From JALZAQ01 sp038253885 (GTDB lineage Bacteria > Gemmatimonadota > Gemmatimonadetes > Gemmatimonadales > Gemmatimonadaceae), in NCBI GenBank assembly GCA_038253885.1, contig JBBSGP010000045.1, positions 1 to 19,817 of the forward strand: a stretch of 19,817 nucleotides of DNA. Reading direction: 5' to 3'. The notes under the pieces were generated by a model. It was not told the DNA's origin, ran no database searches, and was given only the letters and a program-made list of their open reading frames with translations. Shown here piece after piece: positions 16,025-19,817 of the stretch. A program made the translations under genes and the position numbers. Position 1 is the stretch's first letter, and the number at the start of each line of letters is the position of its first letter.

Positions 16025-16321
16025 ATGCCGTCTCCCGCACTGTCTCCCGACGCACTCCGCGCCGTTCTCAGGGCCGCCCTTCAACGGCTGGAAAACGGTT
16101 CGGCCATCCACTCCGATGGCCAGCTCGGAGACGCGTTGATCACGCTTTCCGCCGAGGCGAAGCGCCACTCGCTTCGCGCCGAACAAGTGCTGGTGCTGCT
16201 CAAGCAGGCGTGGCGCGAGCTACCCGAAGCCAGAGCGCTGACGGATGGGGAAGCTCGGCAGGCGTTGCTCAGCCGCGTGATCGTGCTCTGTCTCGATGAG
16301 TACTACGGCGCGACCGACTGA
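16025..16321 (+). CDS. Small alpha-helical hypothetical protein
   Basis: From the ATG at 16025 the protein has 98 residues and is almost entirely predicted helix: 'LSPDALRAVLRAALQRLENG', 'GDALITLSAEAKRHSLRAEQ', 'VLVLLKQAWRELPEARAL' and 'ARQALLSRVIVLCLDEYY'. The pattern '-P-QV-V-LKQAW-ELP---L' ending in 'RVI--C--EYY' is one I have seen in short Gemmatimonadota hypothetical proteins; no function is known to me. The frame stays open upstream to 15866, but that part is low-complexity and unlike the helical core. The ribosome binding site is weak (GCGGAA). It could be an adaptor partner for the neighbouring pseudo-receiver, which is speculation. Confidence 0.65.
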   Translation: MPSPALSPDALRAVLRAALQRLENGSAIHSDGQLGDALITLSAEAKRHSLRAEQVLVLLKQAWRELPEARALTDGEARQALLSRVIVLCLDEYYGATD

Positions 16322-16622
16322 CGCCTGAGGGGCGGGGCTGTGGCACCGGTGAGGCGCCGGCCCAAAACCGAGGCAACCACGGTAGTGTTGCTCCGGCGCG
16401 ACACGGAGGGGCGAATTTGACGGTCCCAACGTGCTTTTCGGTCCCTCCGCACGAAAATAGACGACTCTACCGCGCGGAGCGCTGGGGTCGCATCTTGCTC
16501 CGGCGCTGGCATGCCAGGTGCCTGCCGGTCCGCCGCCATCCAGGGGTGCGGCGATCGAGGAACCGGTCGACAGGGAGGTCGATCACCGTACGTCACACCG
16601 GGTCCGCGGAGGAACGAGGGTA
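16322..16622 (+). other. Intergenic region upstream of the 504-aa protein gene
   Basis: These 301 nt hold no convincing gene; short open frames here read as arginine-rich. TTGACG at 16417-16422 is a good -35-like hexamer, but no -10 partner is at normal spacing. A 10-bp perfect palindrome TGGCATGCCA lies at 16507-16516. The end carries GGAGG (16608-16612) and GAGGG (16616-16620) before the GTG at 16623. No terminator with a U-tract is seen after the helical gene. Confidence 0.5.
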
Positions 16623-18137
16623 GTGAACAGAGAGAGATCGACGCCGGGGCTGCGCGAGACGCAGACCGCGCGCTTCCCCCACTCCGTCCTCCCGACCCCA
16701 GCCATGGCTGACGACTCTCGCTCCGCGGCGCATCCGGAAGCTGGTCTCTCGACGACGGTCGAGCCGGCGCCGCCGTGCCCCGTGCCGCCGAGCGACATGT
16801 CCGGTTGGCGGGACGTCAGTGTGCAGGCCGATGGCGATCTCCACCTCTCCTTTCGGATGAACCCGGGGCTGCGCTCACCCCGCCGCGGACTCATGGATGA
16901 GGCTCGTCGTTTTTCCGGTCGTGCCTACTCGCTCGGCTGGTGGTCGGAGCCCACCAGCCCGGCTCACTTCGTGGCTCTCTGGGTCTCGGAGCGCCCCGGC
17001 TTTCCGACCGGAGCCTATTCCCCGGACAGCGAGCCGAAGCAGCACGGGTGGGACACGTGCACGGAACACATCGACGGACGTGAAGTGAGTATCGCCAGCT
17101 GGCTCACGACCACCTCTGACGGTCCTCCCATCTACAGCGTCGCGGCGCACTGGCCTCTTCGCCCTGGCGTGTGGATCGAGCTCGCCGCCGATGCCCCGAC
17201 GCGCCGTGCGCAGGAGGACTGTCTGGCCATGCTGCGAACCCTCCGCGTCGAGAGTCGCTCCCCGACGCGGGATGCCCCGGAATGGCTGCAGGACGCGCGC
17301 GGAGTGGCCGCCAACGGCGGCGGCGTGGCGGGCGGGGGAGGCGCGGGAGGGGGGGCCGGCGTGGAAGACCGGGCCGTGCCCGACGCGGCGCGCGTCGCGG
17401 CGCCCGCCACGGAGTCCGACGTGGCATATGCCAGCTCCCGGCTGCGCGCGTTGCCGGGAGTTCTCGCCGCCGAGATCGAGTGGGATCCCGAGGCGGGCGT
17501 CACCGACATCCATCTGCTCGTGACCAAGGATGCGGAGCCCCGCGCAACGCTGCGGGCAGCGGAGCGGGTGCTCGATGACGAGCTGGGGCCGAGCCTCGAG
17601 GATCGGAAGATCTCCCTGGTCCAGACGGTCGCTACGTCCGATGAGCTCGGCCGACTGTCTCCGCCGGCCGCCAGCGGCGACGCGGGCCGTCCGGCACGGG
17701 CCGCGGATGGACTCCCCCGTGCCGCCGACGTCGCGGCTTCAGCGCCGGAGCGTGCGCGCCGCGTGCTGTTCGAGGATCTGGAGATGAAGCGGACCCGCGC
17801 CTCGGGGGAGAAATATCGCGTCACCCTGCGGCTCGATGGAGTACCGCTCATGGGCGAGGCAGCGGGAGCGGTCATCGAGGGACAGCGACTCGCGGCCGTG
17901 GCGCGCGCCACACTCGCCGCGCTCTCCTCGGCGCCGGACCTGCCGAAGGCCGGCAGCCTGGGACTCGAGGGTGCGACGATCGTCGAGACGTTCGGTCGCA
18001 CTCTGGTGCTGGTGGCGCTGACGGCGCAGCGCGGACGGGAGGTGGTGCTCCTCAGTGGGTCGGCGGAGGTGAAGGACGATCGCGAGACGGCGACCGCGCT
18101 GGCTGTGCTCGACGCGACCAACCGCTGGCTGGATTGA
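16623..18137 (+). CDS. Three-part protein of unknown function with glycine-rich linker
   Basis: From GTG 16623 (GGAGG 10 nt upstream) the product is 504 aa; an ATG at 16704 is the alternative start but has no ribosome binding site. There is no signal peptide or membrane helix. Part 1 (about 61-210) is a globular alpha/beta domain rich in Trp. A Gly/Ala linker (230-247) follows. Part 2 (about 265-335) is a small ferredoxin-like pattern, 'RLRALPGVLAAEIEWDPEAG' followed by 'VTDIHLLVTKD' and 'LEDRKISLVQ'. A second flexible linker leads to part 3 (about 378-504), with 'RVTLRLDGVPLMGEAAG' and 'ATALAVLDATNRWLD'. Parts 2 and 3 resemble a conserved hypothetical pair I recall from Actinobacteria and Gemmatimonadota ('V-DI--LL---FGI-ID-RKIS', '-A---TLDA-NR-L'), with no assigned function. 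Confidence 0.8.
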   Translation: MNRERSTPGLRETQTARFPHSVLPTPAMADDSRSAAHPEAGLSTTVEPAPPCPVPPSDMSGWRDVSVQADGDLHLSFRMNPGLRSPRRGLMDEARRFSGRAYSLGWWSEPTSPAHFVALWVSERPGFPTGAYSPDSEPKQHGWDTCTEHIDGREVSIASWLTTTSDGPPIYSVAAHWPLRPGVWIELAADAPTRRAQEDCLAMLRTLRVESRSPTRDAPEWLQDARGVAANGGGVAGGGGAGGGAGVEDRAVPDAARVAAPATESDVAYASSRLRALPGVLAAEIEWDPEAGVTDIHLLVTKDAEPRATLRAAERVLDDELGPSLEDRKISLVQTVATSDELGRLSPPAASGDAGRPARAADGLPRAADVAASAPERARRVLFEDLEMKRTRASGEKYRVTLRLDGVPLMGEAAGAVIEGQRLAAVARATLAALSSAPDLPKAGSLGLEGATIVETFGRTLVLVALTAQRGREVVLLSGSAEVKDDRETATALAVLDATNRWLD

Positions 18138-18156
18138 GCGGAGCGCATCTTGCGTT

Positions 18157-18207
18157 GTGACCTCCGCGAATGGTGATCGCACGGAGTCATGATTCTCGGG
18201 AGGTCGT
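18157..18207 (+). promoter_or_regulatory. Leader hairpin that could sequester the ribosome binding site
   Basis: GACCTCC (18159-18165) is the exact reverse complement of GGAGGTC (18199-18205), which contains the ribosome binding site of the gene at 18208. Two G-U pairs extend the stem to 9 bp. The same upstream arm can instead pair through CTCCG (18162-18166) with CGGAG (18182-18186), which would free the site. The two folds are mutually exclusive. Confidence 0.3.
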
Positions 18208-18702
18208 ATGCACGGACGCTCAACGCTGGATCGCTGCCTGCTCGTTGCCACGCTCGCGACTGCCGCCTGTGTCGGTCCCTTCCGCCGCGAGCCCGTCGTC
18301 AAAGTCAGCCCGGGCGACGTCACCCTGAACGCCCGGTGGCACGGCACGCTCGTGACTCCCGCCGCGCTGGCGGGTGCGGTCCAGATCAAAGGCGAGGCCT
18401 CGATGGCGCCGGAAGCCAAACGAGGATTCACCGCACTCTCCGTGAGTGTCAGCAATGCGGCACCGGGCGGTGTCCACCCCTGGTCAGCCCATCGCGGTAC
18501 CTGCAGCGCTGACGAGGGATTGCTCGGGACTCCGAATCTCTACCGCCCGCTCAAGATCGGCGACGACGGCAAGGCGTTCTCGTCCGCTACCATTCCGCTC
18601 GACACTCCCACGACCGGAAACTATTTCATCGTGGTCTACGCGTCCGCAGCCAACACGGAGACCACGATCGCGTGCGCCAACCTCGCTCCGCCGACGCAGT
18701 AG
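18208..18702 (+). CDS. Lipoprotein with CHRD/SodC-like domain pattern
   Basis: This 164-aa protein starts at ATG 18208 with GGAGG 4 nt upstream. The hydrophobic start ends ATLATAAC with Cys21, a loose lipobox. The remainder is beta-rich: 'VHPWSAHRGTC' (H90, H95, C99), 'LYRPLKIGDDGKAFSSATIP', 'GNYFIVVYAS' and 'TTIACANL' (C156). The 'H-W--H-GTC---G', 'Y--L-IG-DG-A-A-A-I' and 'Y-V-V--S' order resembles extracytoplasmic Cu/Zn-superoxide-dismutase-like and CHRD proteins, and C99-C156 could be the matching disulfide. Full copper ligands are not evident, so enzymatic activity is doubtful. It follows the 504-aa gene by 70 nt on the same strand. Confidence 0.8.
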   Translation: MHGRSTLDRCLLVATLATAACVGPFRREPVVKVSPGDVTLNARWHGTLVTPAALAGAVQIKGEASMAPEAKRGFTALSVSVSNAAPGGVHPWSAHRGTCSADEGLLGTPNLYRPLKIGDDGKAFSSATIPLDTPTTGNYFIVVYASAANTETTIACANLAPPTQ

Positions 18703-18770
18703 ATCGCGGCTCGCGCAACCGTCCGACGCGATCACGGGCGCTCAGTGAACGAAGCGCCGTCCCAGCGACC

Positions 18771-19040
18771 ATGACGACACTCGCGGTCGAGCACAGCAAA
18801 GCGCTACGCCTCGTCATCGGCTGGGACAGTGTGGTCTGGCGCTGCTCGGACAGCGGCGACGAGAGCTTCGACACGGGGGCCCAGAGTGTCGATGGCGGCA
18901 GCGACAACACTCGCGTGGTGCGCTGCCGCCGGAGCGACGTCGAGGTCTTGATCATCGCGCCGCTCAACTGGCAGTCGCGGAGCTCGAGCGTGCTCCTGCC
19001 ACTCATCGAGGCGGCCGCGAGAGCGCACCGCACTCGATAG
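18771..19040 (+). CDS. Possible small hypothetical protein
   Basis: The ATG at 18771 opens 89 codons with strongly GC-biased third positions, which favours coding in this frame. The product ends with a hydrophobic-then-amphipathic stretch (DVEVLIIAPLNW, then LLPLIEAAARAHR). There is no clear ribosome binding site and no family I recognise. Competing minus-strand frames cover the same bases but are arginine/serine-rich and less likely. It stops 29 nt before the convergent PAP2 gene. Confidence 0.4.
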   Translation: MTTLAVEHSKALRLVIGWDSVVWRCSDSGDESFDTGAQSVDGGSDNTRVVRCRRSDVEVLIIAPLNWQSRSSSVLLPLIEAAARAHRTR

Positions 19041-19069
19041 GCAGGCGTGTGCCCGCCGCGCCGGATACT

Positions 19070-19817
19070 CTATGGCGATCCGCGCGGCGCTGGCAGCGAC
19101 CATCCGACGGCGACGCGGCGATCCGCGCCGGGAATCACAGCGACCGAGCGAGCCGTGCCCAGAAGCCATCGGTCCATCCGGTTGTCGGGACGCGCGTGGT
19201 TGAACCGCACGACCTTGAGGCCCGTGAGAGTACCGAGCCCGGCACCCATGACGACATCGCTCGTCCAGTGCTTGTTCGAATACAGCCGTGATACTCCCAC
19301 CAGCGTCGCTCCGCCATACATGATCGGCGCGACGTACCACGTCGATCCGGGCCACCACCGGCGGGTCTCGAGAGTAAACACGGTGGCGGCCGCGAAGGCG
19401 GCTGCGGAGTGACCTGACGGGAAGGAGCTGAAAGCGCCGTGACCGAAAGCAAAATAGTCGGGGTCGGAATTGTCCCCCTGCGGGCGCGCTCGACCGGTCG
19501 CTTGCTTGATGCCGGCCGCCAGCGCGCCGCTCAGCAGCACCGCCTCGGTGCCGTGGAGCCCCAACTCGGCGACGCGATCGAAGCGTGCCGCCCGCCCGAC
19601 TCCATACATCGCGACGCCGATGAGGATCGCGCCCGGTCCGCCGACCTGGCTGAATGTCCGTGATGCCTCGCGGGTGACCCGGCTGGCCTGCGTCTGGGGC
19701 TCCTGGAGCTCCTGGGCGATGTGCCGGTCGAGCGGCATCATCGCCGCCGTGCCGATGATCACGCCAGCCGCGAACAGGGCGTCGCCGCGAACGAACAACC
19801 GGCGGTTGTCCGAGATC
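19070..19817 (-). CDS. PAP2 superfamily phosphatase, 5' end beyond the window
   Basis: The frame is open to the window edge, with 248 residues visible, so the true start is outside. The three-part PAP2 signature is complete: KQATGRARP (KX6RP), FPSGHSAAAF (PSGH) and SRLYSNKHWTSD (SRX5HX3D), giving the histidine nucleophile and phosphate-binding residues. Several hydrophobic helices (GVIIGTAAMMPL, AILIGVAMYGVG, EAVLLSGALAAGI, ATLVG) place it in the membrane with an outward active site. Family members dephosphorylate lipid phosphates such as phosphatidate or undecaprenyl pyrophosphate; which one cannot be told. A TTG at 19798 could start translation, but sequence upstream continues sensibly (SDNRRL), so a partial gene is preferred. 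Confidence 0.93.
   Translation of the reverse strand, partial: ISDNRRLFVRGDALFAAGVIIGTAAMMPLDRHIAQELQEPQTQASRVTREASRTFSQVGGPGAILIGVAMYGVGRAARFDRVAELGLHGTEAVLLSGALAAGIKQATGRARPQGDNSDPDYFAFGHGAFSSFPSGHSAAAFAAATVFTLETRRWWPGSTWYVAPIMYGGATLVGVSRLYSNKHWTSDVVMGAGLGTLTGLKVVRFNHARPDNRMDRWLLGTARSVAVIPGADRRVAVGWSLPAPRGSP

Noticed and set aside
16417..16623. Short plus-strand open frame of about 68 codons
   Set aside because: It is arginine-rich, lacks a ribosome binding site and starts only from a TTG; treated as non-coding.
17132..18223. 363-codon minus-strand open frame across the 504-aa gene
   Set aside because: Its product is Ser/Arg/Ala low-complexity sequence, typical of an antisense shadow; the plus-strand product has ordered domains.
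18626..19033. Minus-strand open frame opposite the possible 89-aa gene
   Set aside because: Its product is Arg/Ser/Leu low-complexity sequence; third-position GC bias favours the plus-strand frame.

Overview
The window is a GC-rich, densely packed chromosomal segment. It most resembles Gemmatimonadota, with Acidobacteriota as the next alternative. The pointers are a membrane protein kinase with a degenerate 'LSPGGMSRLF' glycine loop joined to a TolB-like and TPR sensor, many secreted hydrolases and lipoproteins, an HAF-repeat protein, and several small proteins of types common in soil Gemmatimonadota. This placement is inference; there is no rRNA or other phylogenetic marker. I see no mobile element, tRNA or CRISPR array.

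Region 1 (37-5740). On the minus strand lies a frameshifted, secreted Hcp-like gene, with a class C/DUF3471-type serine hydrolase upstream of it. That hydrolase is divergent from an S9 prolyl-oligopeptidase-type peptidase on the plus strand. The peptidase converges on, and overlaps by 80 nt, a membrane protein with two DUF3592-like domains.

Region 2 (5741-11814). An AT-rich promoter region precedes a plus-strand HAF-repeat lipoprotein. A strong bidirectional hairpin separates it from a minus-strand run of three genes read right to left: a three-Ig-domain (Big_1-like) lipoprotein, a 975-aa Ser/Thr kinase with one transmembrane segment and TPR region, and a small lipoprotein. This looks like a surface-to-kinase signalling unit.

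Region 3 (11815-14599). A short plus-strand gene sits beyond a G-rich tract with a canonical G-quadruplex pattern. It converges on a minus-strand pair, GNAT acetyltransferase then M1 metallopeptidase, with only 2 nt between the two coding regions.

Region 4 (14600-18702). This stretch is rich in unnamed genes: a lysine-tailed protein with two copies of a zincin-like domain (one lacking the motif glutamate), a degenerate response-regulator receiver domain, a 98-aa helical protein, a 504-aa three-part protein, and a lipoprotein whose leader could hide its ribosome binding site in a hairpin.

Region 5 (18703-19817). A doubtful 89-aa gene is followed by a PAP2 phosphatase on the minus strand whose 5' end lies outside the window.

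No single undescribed system is proven. The best candidates for follow-up are the duplicated zincin-like protein, the 504-aa protein, the pseudo-receiver and the Ig-lipoprotein/kinase operon.
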